Source: Chloranthus sessilifolius
Lineage: Eukaryota > Streptophyta > Magnoliopsida > Chloranthales > Chloranthaceae
Reading direction: 5' to 3'
Assembly (NCBI GenBank): GCA_021018995.1
Contig: CM037588.1
Coordinates: forward strand, 96,446,765-96,510,764
Length of the DNA: 64,000 bases
In this document: positions 31,621 through 41,640 of the stretch, piece by piece
Position numbering within the stretch: the first letter of the stretch is position 1
How the letters are laid out: each line of letters starts with the position of its first letter
Notes under the pieces: generated by a model
Told to the model about the DNA's origin: nothing
The model's database searches: none
Seen by the model: only the letters and a program-made list of their open reading frames with translations
Position numbers and translations under genes: made by a program

Positions 31621-32615
31621 CGCTTCCTCCTGAGTAGAGGATGCATCACCAATCATATACTGACCTTTTTGATTTGTCAAGGGCTAACTAGGTAATTTTT
31701 CTTCCTCCCTTCTATTCAAAGCATTACAAATTTGACCTAACTGGTCCATAATCTTCTTGATGCTCTGTCCATGAGAATTAACAGTCTGTACTAGGCTCTC
31801 CAAATTTTGCATTAAAGCTAGCATCCTCTCTTCAAATGAAGAAGATTTGGGCTGTTGTGGGGGCAGGACCAACTGGTTAGACTGTGGGGTAGGTAACATA
31901 AAATTTTGCCTCGATGGGTAACCTTGATTAAATTGATGCTGGGGTCTGTAAGGAGCTACATCTTGTTGCTGTTGGGGTTGAGGATATGAATTTTATCTCC
32001 ACCTCAGGTTTGGGTGGTTCTTCCAAGAATACCCAACAGGCTGCTGCCCAAAAGTTTGAGCAGCATTTGCATGCTCCATAATAAAATTAGGAAACTGGTT
32101 GGCAGATGGATAATCATGAATAAAATGTGTGGGATATTGGCATATCAGACATGCCTCCACCTGTGCAACTATTAGGGGCTACATCACATTCATTAATTTA
32201 TCAAATTTCAAGGACAAATTGTCCACCTTCCTCTCCAACTCACCTTGCACCATTACTTTATATATTCTACATCTAGGGGTGGCCTCTTTCACCATCTTAG
32301 CTGGAGTCTGGTTGTCATTGCATGACAGGGACTCCTACTACATGGAAATTTTCCCTATTATGTCAAACAACTCCCAAGCTTCCTCAGCTGTCTTGTGGAA
32401 GTAGCTACCACCACAGGAAGCATATACCATATCCCTGCTCTTGGGATTAATTTCTTGATAAACTACTTGGACAAGCTACCATATTGGAATTTGGTGGTGG
32501 GGGCATTATTTAAAATCTCCTGGAATCTTTCCCAAGCTTCATAAAAATCCTCAATTGAGGACTGAGTGAATGGTAAAATATTTGACCTCATCTGGCTGGA
32601 TTTGTTCATGGGAAA
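31621..32615 (-). pseudogene. Athila-5 gag, C-terminal part
   Basis: Minus-strand peptides follow Athila-8 gag: SQMRSNILPFTQSSIEDFYE, WERFQEILNNAPTTKFQ, then in other frames MVYASCGGSYFHKTAEEAWE, a knuckle CLICQYPTHFIHDY (last Cys changed to Tyr) and SSFEERMLALMQNLESLVQT. It ends about 31684 with EEEKLPS. Homology to Athila-8 gag continues a few residues (QYMIGDASS against QFLIEEASS) and then stops near 31620-31635. The N-terminus is cut off by the Tat-6 LTR at 32616. Confidence 0.65.
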
Positions 32616-34099
32616 TGTAGACACCCAAATTCGGCCCAAGGCCTGATCAGTCTGTACTTCGAGAGAGATATACCCCTGTGCTCCCGATGGCACCCCTGAA
32701 CCCTTAGGAATCACCCTGAACACTTATGGATCTACCCAGATCTTTAGGAATCACCCTAAACCTGTTAGAGCCATTCACCCAACTTGAATCCTTCTAAGAA
32801 ATTGATGGGATAAGAGCCATAAAAGTTCACATAGACTATTACCATGGATGAGCCATATACCATTGGAAAGAGGACTTCTCCAGCTTTCCAACAAGCCAAA
32901 GATCACCCAATTTGGAGCTACGATTTAAAAGTTATAGCTATTTTAAGTTTCACATAAAATCATGGATTTTAGGCAGGCGTATATATTACATACGCCCAGC
33001 ATAGGTGGGACCCACCACAGGCTTCATCTTCCCAAAGCTCCTCTATTTTTGGTGAAATTTACTGTTCCTAAACTGGGCGTATATAATATATATGCCTAGC
33101 TTAGCTATAGAAACTGTCATCAGTTGCTCGAATTTTCTTCATCTAGTTTGACCCTTTGACCATCCCCTTTATTGGGGTGGGTGTATTGAGGTTGGTTGCA
33201 CCCCCTTTGAGCTTATGGGCAACCCTTAAGTCACCCATGGTCTCACCCCATAATCCGCCATTGAAACCCATTTCCCAAACCTCTAGGACTTTAAGAACCT
33301 AGAAAACTTTAGATGGGGGATTACCTAATTGCTAAACCAATTAGTTCTTAAGTAATCCCTTAACCCCTCCCTTCTCTATAAATAGAGAGGTCCCCCTCTT
33401 CCCAAAGGGTTGAATTTTTGTTGAAGGATTAGAGAGTGCTTAAAGAGAGAACCCTAGTGAGAGAAAATGCCAATATTTCTCCAGAATTCCAGCATGCATA
33501 CTTCATCTATTTCAGTCCATTTCCACCATTAGATCACTCCTTTAAGCTAAAACCTAGCCTCTAGCTTCACTCTACACCCCCAATTTTACCGAATCCTAGC
33601 ATTAGAATCTATTTCCATATCGTTTAAACCATCAGAAGCAAGCTAAAGCGAAGGACTTCCATAGTGCAAGAAGAGCCCGTGAGCTCCGGCTCACCCCTCT
33701 CTTCCTCTACCTTCTTGGCGTCTCCTCCGTCCAAGGATTCAAGTCGTTACGCCGCCGAAATTTCGGTTTTGGCTCAAAGCTTGATAGGACCGTATTGCCT
33801 TCGGGCAAGGGGAAACTCCGCCGTTATTTTTATTTCTTTTATTTTATTGTTGGCCATAGATAGAGACCGTTGTATGCGGGTTGATCAGGTGCCTAAACCC
33901 TTCCCGATTGATAACCGAAGCCCCTACCCTAGAGCCTTTGGCAAGGACCGGTAAATCAGAGTCATATTTAGCACTTCGGTGCTCAAAATATTGATTTGAA
34001 GGTTTCTCGGGTCACCAAAAGCTCCGGGTGGTGACTCTACATTTTCATCCAAAGCGAGCGCATCGCCGCGACGGGTTCGAGAGGATCCATGGTCGCACA
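32616..34099 (+). repeat. 5' LTR of Tat-6 (1484 bp)
   Basis: Starts TGTAGACACCCAAATTCGG and ends CATGGTCGCACA, colinear with the Tat-2 LTRs. It is shorter mainly because two of the four palindromes and the sequence between them are absent. Only copies at 32974-32999 and 33075-33099 remain. Confidence 0.85.
33377..33384 (+). promoter_or_regulatory. TATA box of the Tat-6 5' LTR
   Basis: TATAAATA is in the same palindromic context CTCTATAAATAGAG as in the left Tat-2 LTR. Confidence 0.65.
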
Positions 34100-34101
34100 G
34101 A

Positions 34102-34119
34102 TGGCGACTCTGCTGGGGA
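34102..34119 (+). promoter_or_regulatory. Primer-binding site of Tat-6
   Basis: TGGCGACTCTGCTGGGGA begins 3 nt after the LTR end. Position and sequence fit the tRNA-Arg-type primer site I recall for Tat/Ogre elements. It proves that this LTR is the 5' LTR and the element runs rightward. Confidence 0.8.
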
Positions 34120-34260
34120 TATCACCCTAGCGCTTCTCCTCTTGTTGGCCTTTCTTTTTTTTACTAACCATTGCTATTTTTTTTCTTATTTTCTGCTATT
34201 TTTTCTATATTTTTGTTGTTTTTACTAACGTACTCACCCCTACGATTCAGTCCTTTAGGT

Positions 34261-34440
34261 GCCTTAGCCGATTGGCGGGCCTACTTGCGCCTTTAAATTT
34301 CAACTTTTACGATTCTTGTCATTTAAGTCGCCTTAGCCGTTTGGCGGGCCCGCTCGCATTTACTTTTTCACGTCATTTAAATTTCAGTCATTTACGAGCC
34401 TTAGCCATTTGGCGGGCCTACGTGCGCTTTTCATTTCAGT
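34261..34440 (+). repeat. Three imperfect 68-69 bp tandem repeats in the Tat-6 leader
   Basis: The core GCCTTAGCC followed by NNTTGGCGGGCC occurs at 34261, 34330 and 34398. Between cores are T-rich arms with TTTA(A/C) words. The repeats lie 140-320 bp after the primer-binding site. Confidence 0.75.
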
Positions 34441-35601
34441 CATCATATCTCACCATTGAACGCCGACCCGTTGAGGCGGCACGGGCTCGTCATCCGCGAC
34501 CCAATTTTTGGACTTAATTTCACTCCCCTTTAAAAATTTGTAATTAAAAGTGAACCAACAGTGTGGGGGACATAATTAAATTTATTTTCACATTTTTGGA
34601 TAGTTTTCGGAGGGTTTAGGCACAGATACAATTTACCCGGTTCCCAGTAAGGCGGCAGCCCTAGTGGTGATGATCCTGAAAAGAACCACCCCTTCCAGTA
34701 CCTGAGAAGGCGCTTGCGCCGGAGGTATATCGGTTGGGTTGCCAATTCCGATCAAGCCGTAAAACCCGCATTGGTGAGAGCATAGAAAAAACCAAAATTC
34801 AGCCTTGTATCCCTAGGAAACGGAAAGGAGGGACCTGATAACATACACAGCAATCCCCGGGAGCATCCCTCCTAGGAAACTAGTTCAAAGAATTTTTTTT
34901 GGGCTTGCTGTCCACTGCCAAAATATAACTGACAGAACCTTTTGCCAGGTGTATATAATATATACGCCCAGCAAAAAAGCCCTAGAATTACACAGGCATA
35001 TATAATATATCGCCCGACCAAAATCTGATTTAAGCCGGTATATAATATATCTTGATAAATCTGTATATTTTTTGGTGGCGTGCATAATATATATACCCGA
35101 TATATCTTGGGCCACAACCCGACCTGAGGCCCAATCCATCACCCCAAGTCCCCGATTAGCGGTATTAGTGCCCGCAGTATCCTCCCACATCCCTAACACC
35201 CAACATGCCCCCGCCCAATCAAAAGAAGGCGACTTCTTATTGATTTGCTCCGGGGGATTGGGTCGTTTGCGTGGATTCCCTCACCTTCAATAGAACGAAA
35301 GGGTTCCCTTTCGCTTCTTCCGAAGTGTGTCAGATCCTGCCGTGGGACCTACTAAAGGTGCATATATCACCCAAGACGGGAATTTTTCTAGGGCACCAGA
35401 CCATCATTTATTTAAATAGGGGAGATAATTTTCATTTGAAAAATCCAAAAAAATAATATATAGAAAAATCAAAAAATCGTATATTCGCGCACTTTCGGTG
35501 CGACCGTCACTACGGCGACCTCAAACCCGGCCCGTAGGAGAAGAACCAGGAAGGTATTCGGCCCTTATCCGCGACATCGATACAACACTCATCAGCGGAT
35601 C
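34441..35601 (+). other. Tat-6 leader with palindromic motifs
   Basis: No supported ORF. From 34945 to 35099 four copies of the LTR-type palindrome with a TATAATATAT core occur (34945-34971, 34993-35016, about 35035-35050, 35076-35099), although this lies outside the LTR. The last 150 bp before the gag ATG are mixed GC. Ogre-type elements are known for long leaders, so the length is not unusual. Confidence 0.55.
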
Positions 35602-36917
35602 ATGTCAAGAGCCGATACATCCCCACCGTCATCCCCATTCCATTCCCATATCGGAGAAGACTCGATTTCCGACACCTTCACCCAAACCAGGTTCGATATC
35701 ATGGGCCCATTTGGGGCGCCCGTGTTCACCTCCACCCCATCCCCTTCCCTCACATTCTCCCAACATACCCCTTTTTCATCCCCTACTGAAACCCCTCATT
35801 TCCCAACCGATCCCTACATCCCCATCTCCTATCCAAACACCCATACCGCATCCCCATACTTCCAAAGACCCCATAGGGAGTCCCATCCCCTGCCTACTCC
35901 CCACGTTCCATCCCTCTCATCATCCATGCCCCCAACATCCTACATCCCATTCACCCCATCTCACACACCATTCCCACCACATGGCCCATCCACATCCCAA
36001 CACATCCCCCCACTTACCCGGGTCATGCCCAATTTCTCCCAACCCCCTCCATCCTTAAGTGAGCCATCACCCCCCAATCTCACACCTGAATCCATGCCCT
36101 CGATGGAGGACATGAGAACGATGTATGCCCTGTGGGCTGCTTCACGTAACCCTACCTCTAAAACCCAGCATCCAAATCTCCAAAACCTCCATACCCCATT
36201 CCCTCCTAACCATGCCCAACCACCCATTGTCCCTACCTCCCAAAATCCCCCACCTCAATTCCAGACCCAAACCCACACAAATCCATGGGCCCCAGCCCAA
36301 ACACCTCTAGAGTCATGGGCCCAGGCCCGAAACCCTCAAAACACTTGGGCCAAAGCCCAAGCCCACCAGACCCAGGCCCAAGCCCAAGCACATCAAACCC
36401 CGGCCTAGGCCCAGAATCCTCAAGGCCCATGGACCCAAGCCCATCAAGCTCAGGTCTAGGCCCAAAACCCTCAAAAACCATGGGCCCAAGCCCATCGACC
36501 CAGGCCCAAGTCCAAGCCCCCCAAGGCCTTTGGACCCAAACCTACCAAACCCAAGCCCAGGGCCCATGGACCCAAACCCAGCCACCTCATGGCCTAGTTG
36601 CCCAAACTCAACAAGGCCCATTGGCCCAAAGTCATATTAATCCCCACACCCAGGCCCAAGTCCCCGTCAATCCAAGCCATCCAAAACCATCAAATCCAAA
36701 TCCCTCAAACCCAAGGCCCATCCGTCCACGTTCATCAAGGCCCATTCAGTAACCCCATACCCCCCCACCAATACCCTTCATTCACCTATACCCCGTACGC
36801 CCCCATCCCACCTCCAACGGGAAATCCAATCCATCCCATTCCTCAAACCCACAACATCCCGCCACCTCAATCACTCCCCCATCACCCCCAAAATGTGCAC
36901 CCAACTCAGCACATTAC
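35602..36917 (+). pseudogene. Tat-6 gag, Pro-rich N-terminal region
   Basis: Starts at ATG 35602 (MSRADTSPPSSPFHSHIGED). It is extremely rich in Pro, Ser, Thr and His for 200 codons, then contains NPQNTWAKAQAHQTQAQ-type repeats (about 36280-36600) with stops at 36406-36408 and later. The frame resumes at 36598 and is still open at 36917, where Athila-7 is inserted. After one copy of ATTAC is discounted, the same frame continues at 43895. Pro-rich N-termini are typical of Tat gag-like ORFs, but the WAQA repeat is not one I recognise. Confidence 0.6.
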
Positions 36918-39373
36918 TGTTGGCGATTCCTGACTGTGTTTACATTATTGGTTGGTGGTGAAAGTCATTAAAAATTAAAGGAAGAGTAAAATAGGGGGTG
37001 AATTCAGCACAACTCAGAAGTCCTAGACCTGTAAGATACAGGGTCCTTTGTAGCAAGTTTTGATAAGTAAGAGTTTGTCCCACAAGGAAAGGTGATCTAC
37101 AACTCCAAAGGAGCCATCTCTAGTAGTCCCTCAAAATCTCACTATAGATCTGGCAGTCCTAAAAGGAGGGGAGTTTAAGGTCACTTATTCTAAGCATTCT
37201 AATGTCTAAACTACAGAAAGGGTTGAAAGGATAGATGGAGTGTGAAAAATAAATATAAAAGGGTGAGAAGTATGTTATTGAGCCCAGATCAGAGGAGTTT
37301 TATAACTCAGATTCAGATCTGATGTTATAGAAGTCCTGTCTAGTGGCTACATTATCACCACTGAGGAGAAAAGATCCAACCCATTACTCTACCATGATTC
37401 CACCCTTAAGGCTATAACCTGTCCACTCAAATGGTCACAGATTATCCCATAGGGGAGCCACTATCCAGGGATGGGTCAAAACACAACAAGTAAATCATTG
37501 CAGGCACTATTTCATCCAGGCTACCAGCTCAAGAATCCATAGGGAACCTCAATCTCTAAAGCTCTATATGTGGGGCTAAGGCTATATAGGACCATGATAG
37601 CCCAGACACATAGAACCAGCAAGAGATTGAGTACAACCTTCGATCTAGCTGTCCATTGCTTGAGTGAGGCTACAATGGTCCAGTCACCAGCCTACAATCT
37701 CTATAACCAGATCAGATCCAACATCTGATGGTGGATCTATACAAATATAGGGGAGTCTGCCTCTGTACAATCTCTCACCAGGCTTCTACAAGCTCAGGTG
37801 TAAAGAAGAAGGATCCATCTTGGATCGATGGATTAGAATCACCCTAAGGCTATAATTTGTCCACTTAAATGGTCACAGAATATCCTAGAGGTTATCCTCC
37901 TCACGGAGCCAAAGACAAAACAAGAATATCGTTGCTACCACCATGGTCACAAGGCTACTAGCTCAAGCTCCCATGGGAATTTCAGATTTAGTGGGTCCTG
38001 TGGTGGGGCTAAGGCTGTAGGGCAATGATAGACCAAACACACAGGTCACTTGGATCTGAGTGGCCCTTAGAATCAGTCCTCCATTGCTTTGAAACATAGC
38101 CAAAGCAATGGCGGATCATAAGGCAGCAGCCTTGCACAGAGCATCTCACATTCAAACATAAATCCCACAAAATACAGATCCTATTACAGAATTTCCATTG
38201 ATCTAATTCAAAAACACATACAAAGGCATAGCCAACAACTGCTGGACTATGGAAAGAAGGAAAGAGAAAAAGAAAACTACTTATAGATAAAAAGAAAGAG
38301 AAAAGAAAAACGATCTGAGATGTGTTCCCAGATACCTAAACCTAAGCTAGGTATGGGTTTATATAGCAGTGGGGTGGCGGCGCATTAGGGTTAGGAAACC
38401 CTAATTTTAACGATGCCACATGGCCTAACAGTGATCCTTGGATGCCTCGAGGCGCGTGCACAAAGATTTGAGCATGGGAGTGCATGCCCTAATCGCTAGA
38501 AATTCCCAGAAGGTCCTCTACTGAAGAGATGGAAGTTTAGGTTCAGAGCTTCGCTAGGTAGCTATAGTTTCCCAGACTTGTCGCGTGGTAGCTCTTTGCT
38601 CTTCGCTGGGATGATTTGACATTAAAGCTTTAGCCGTCGCGAGGTTGCCTTGGTTTGCTCTTCAGGCAGTCGCACGGTAGAGAATTTCTCTCTGGCTGGA
38701 TTAGGCTTCGCGAGGTTGAGTAGAAAACACAGTCTCAGATGTCGTGAGGTTGAAGTTCAAGCAGTCGCGAGGTTGCTCAGTCTTCACTGGGCTGATCTTC
38801 ACGAGAGTGGCTTCTCCTTCGCAAGGATGTTTTCTTCTTGAATGGTGCAAGAACTGCGCGAGGAGTTCTTCTTCTAATAATTGCATCCCGCGGCGACTGC
38901 GCTACAGCTGCGCGAGGACTCTTCTGAAGCTCTCTCTCCTCAGCCGTTGTGAGCGAACTGTGCGAGATTGAGAGAGGTCTGCTTTGAACTGTGCGACACT
39001 ATACGATGTGTTCTACTCTTGAGCTTCGCGAGAGCTGTGCGAGTTTGAGTTTCTGAAGCTCTTCAGTCACTCATCTGCGCGAGAGGTTGCTGTAAAAGTC
39101 TTGAGAAGCTCAGTTGAACTGTGCAAGGCATATTTCTCCTGAATCCTCTAAAGCTTGGGTCAGCTGCGCGATGCTCATTTTAGGTCTGGATTCAGAGTTC
39201 ATTCTTTTGAGAGATTTCTGGTGCCAAAGAAGGCTCCTTAATAGGATTCCTGGCCTTATTTCACTGCTGATTATTACCTACACAAAACACTTAACAAGAA
39301 CTTATTAGGAGGCTAAGGGTCTACTCAAAGGTTATGTTAAGGGGTGAAAAGTGGTACTTTTCAGGTCTTAACA
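36918..39373 (-). repeat. 3' LTR of Athila-7 (2456 bp)
   Basis: Plus-strand reading starts TGTTGGCGATTCC and ends GGTCTTAACA. It has two copies of the 33-nt box 438 bp apart (37408-37440 and 37846-37878), a TATA box at 38358-38365 and a CpG-rich zone at about 38440-39180 with dozens of GCGAG-like words. Confidence 0.9.
38358..38365 (-). promoter_or_regulatory. TATA box of the Athila-7 3' LTR
   Basis: The minus strand reads TATATAAA in the context actgcTATATAAAcc, shared with Athila-1 and Athila-8. Confidence 0.6.
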
Positions 39374-39411
39374 CACCTCCAAACCTAATCTTTGCTAGTC
39401 CCTTAGCAAAG
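39374..39411 (-). promoter_or_regulatory. Terminal polypurine tract and hairpin of Athila-7
   Basis: CACCTCCAAACC (39374-39385), the reverse of GGTTTGGAGGTG, adjoins the LTR. CTTTGCTA (39390-39397) and TAGCAAAG (39404-39411) form a perfect 8-bp stem with loop GTCCCT. Confidence 0.8.
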
Positions 39412-41030
39412 CTATATTAAATCTACTCTAAAAATTAAATGCCACTTTCGTAGGGAGCACGAATATATTTAGCATATGTACCAAGCCTTTTAAACCCCTA
39501 GGTGATCCATAGTGGAGGAGTGAAGTCTCCTGAGGGTTTTCAGTGAAGACACCCACAAACTTCTCCAATGAAACAGTTAACAAAAGTGCAATATCATCCA
39601 ATGAGCAGTCAAGGAATCAGATTTAGTCTATTCTTGAATCAGTACACATAAAAGAAATTTAATTCATTGGTTGCCACGATAACTTCATGACATAAACTCT
39701 TCATGATTGCACAACATTTCCAAATAGTTTACAATCACCGAAAACTGCACAAGTGTGTGCCAGCACTGAGCTTATCCTTAGGTCAAAAATTAGGTTAAGG
39801 TCATACATAATGCATTCAAGTTCAGACCCAAAAACTTTGCAGGGCATACTCTCATAAGGGTTTTGTTGAGGGGTTCATTCTCTCACAGGCTTAAGAGCAG
39901 TTACATCCCCCAAATGGGTTTGTAAGCATGAGCATAGGCAGAGTTCTTAAGTGCTGACATCATTGGCAGTTCCTCACCATAGATTGGATAACTCTTTATC
40001 TTCACATGACAGCTCACTCAACTTTGGATCACAAGGCCTTTTAACTGGGCTGTAATGTGGCTTATGGAGTGGGGTTGAAAGAATGGAGGGTTGAGAAGGG
40101 GTTCAAAATTGAGAAATCAGTAGGTGACAGAGGTGATTCATAACTTCACCTTCTGGAGTTTAGCTCCTTGCATCTTCTTTGAGATTTTCAGATTTGAAGT
40201 GATCAGTTTCTCTTCTTGATTTTGATTTTCCAATGAAAGTTCCTCTTGACTTCTCTTTTATTCCTCTTCATGATTATTTTTGTTTCTTTTTACTGGAGTT
40301 TCCTTCTTTTTATTTTGTTTTTGTTTTTCAGAAATGCCACCATGTTCTCAGTTACCATATTGCCAAATTTTTGAGATCCTTCTTCTCCATTCACGTAATG
40401 TTGACCATAGCTAGTACATCTTCAACTCTTTCTCCTTTACCTTCTGAATTATCAGAGTGAGGGTAGGTTGAATCAGGTTCATAGGTTCAGGTTCAAGTAC
40501 TCAGGTGTATTTTGAAGAAATTTAGGATTTAAAGCTCAAAGTGGGGTATGGACAAGGGCAATTACTTTAGGATTGGTCTTTTTAGGCTCAAACTATCCAA
40601 GAGAAGGCCTTGATCCTTTCCTCAGTCTCATGAGTACTGTCAGTTGTTTCAACTTGGAGTTACCTAACTTCTAGTGAGCACAGTGACTCAGTCAGTCTTT
40701 AGAACTAGAAGGGATTGCCTTGGTTACTCCTCAAAAGATGGAAAAAATTTTATAGGCCCAATTCTCACTGGATATGGTCTTCCTTTGAACTTTCAAGTAT
40801 GTCCTCACATTTTTCTCTCTCTACTGATTCACTGAGTGCTGATACAAGTGAGTTTCCTTGGTGATATTATCATGGAAATGTGGAGTATTAGAAGTTTATA
40901 ATGTCCAAGGTTTGCATAAATTTTAAACTTCTTAATTTCATGATTCTTAAGTGAACAGAGGTCCATTTCCATATTACTCAGATGAGTTTGCTACACTTAT
41001 GTTAACTATTCCATTGGCAGGGTCTGCCTG
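39412..41030 (-). other. Athila-7 non-coding segment between the polypurine tracts
   Basis: About 1.62 kb with no supported ORF, alignable by eye to 47681-49286 of Athila-8 through most of its length. Conserved stretches include the block starting GCCACTTTCGTAGGGAGCAC near 39440. Confidence 0.65.
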
Positions 41031-41068
41031 CCATACCCCCAAACCTATGAGGAGCAGTGTCCTCACTG
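41031..41068 (-). promoter_or_regulatory. Internal polypurine tract and hairpin of Athila-7
   Basis: CCATACCCCCAAACC on the plus strand, then CAGTG (41055-41059), TCCT, CACTG (41064-41068). Same arrangement as in the other three Athila copies. Confidence 0.65.
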
Positions 41069-41261
41069 GTTGAAGGGTGTCTGTGCAGCAGAGTTAATGA
41101 GGCTAAAAGAAAAGGAAAGACAGGGAACAAAACACACAACAGGTAAAACAAGATAGTAAAGACAGGGGAAAAGTCTGAAAAATTAGAAATGTACAAAATA
41201 CAAGAAAACAGAAACAAAAGAAACAGAGAAAATCCTAGGAACAATCTAGTTAGAATCTGTC

Positions 41262-41630
41262 TCAAAACTTGTCCCATCCCATCTTCTTTGCATGCTCTTG
41301 CAGGAGAGCCTCTTCTTCTTTCTTCTTTCGTTCCCTCTCTGCCTTTCGTTGCTCGGGAGTTTTGGGTATGGTTGGAGCCCTGACCCTCATTTTTCTCTTC
41401 TTTGGTTCAGGAGGGATCTCTGAAGATTTATCAATGGTTGGCTCAGGGGGTTTGATGGAAGATTTTCCTTTGGGGCCCTTACCTTTGGAGGCTTGCCCTT
41501 GCTGAGGCAGAGGGGGAATAAGAGGTGGTTGGGCTGGTGCTGGCTCAGGAGGGGCAACAGGGGATTTAGCTTGTGCTTGCACCTGAGGCAGGAGAGGACT
41601 TTTCCCTTTTTCTGGTTTAAGGGGAGCCAT
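41262..41630 (-). pseudogene. Athila-7 ORF2 C-terminal remnant
   Basis: A 122-codon minus-strand frame is rich in Pro, Lys and Gln and ends PKTPEQRKAERERKKKEEEA...HAKKMGWDKF. It matches the end of Athila-1 ORF2 (RVRAPKAPTTKKTPAEVKKE...HAKKMGWDFF). Its upstream side is lost at the deletion junction with the 5' LTR near 41640. The small ORF of Athila-1 and Athila-8 is absent downstream, where only about 190 bp separates it from the internal PPT. Confidence 0.6.
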
Positions 41631-41640
41631 AGAAGATGGT

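Larger units (their letters stand above)
23048..32615 (-). mobile_element. Athila-5: pol-less Athila-type element, 3' two thirds
   Basis: On the minus strand the order is gag (32615 to 31621), a leader, ORF2 (30451 to 27689), internal PPT (27410), non-coding DNA, terminal PPT (25741) and 3' LTR (25729 to 23048). No protease, RT, RNase H or integrase is present between gag and ORF2. The 5' end was cut by insertion of Tat-6 at 32616; the missing piece should lie past the right end of Tat-6. Confidence 0.8.

Noticed and set aside
34945-35099. Repeated palindromes as a CRISPR array
   Set aside because: Spacing is irregular, the units are self-complementary AT-cored motifs that also occur in LTRs, and the context is a plant retrotransposon.
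35498-36058. Second Pro/Ser/His-rich frame overlapping the Tat-6 gag N-terminus
   Set aside because: C-rich low-complexity DNA leaves several frames open. The 35602 frame is preferred because it starts with ATG and continues across the Athila-7 insertion.
38650-38971. Several overlapping plus- and minus-strand frames in the LTRs with Ser/Arg/Leu-rich products, repeated in Athila-7 and Athila-8
   Set aside because: They repeat only because the LTRs repeat. They lie in the CpG-rich U3 zone and have no protein signature.
40233-40460. Plus-strand hydrophobic ORFs in Athila-7 and Athila-8 (40233-40460, 48541-48723) as possible envelope genes
   Set aside because: They are antisense to the elements, short, and the hydrophobicity reflects T-rich DNA. 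Conservation is no better than that of the surrounding non-coding DNA.
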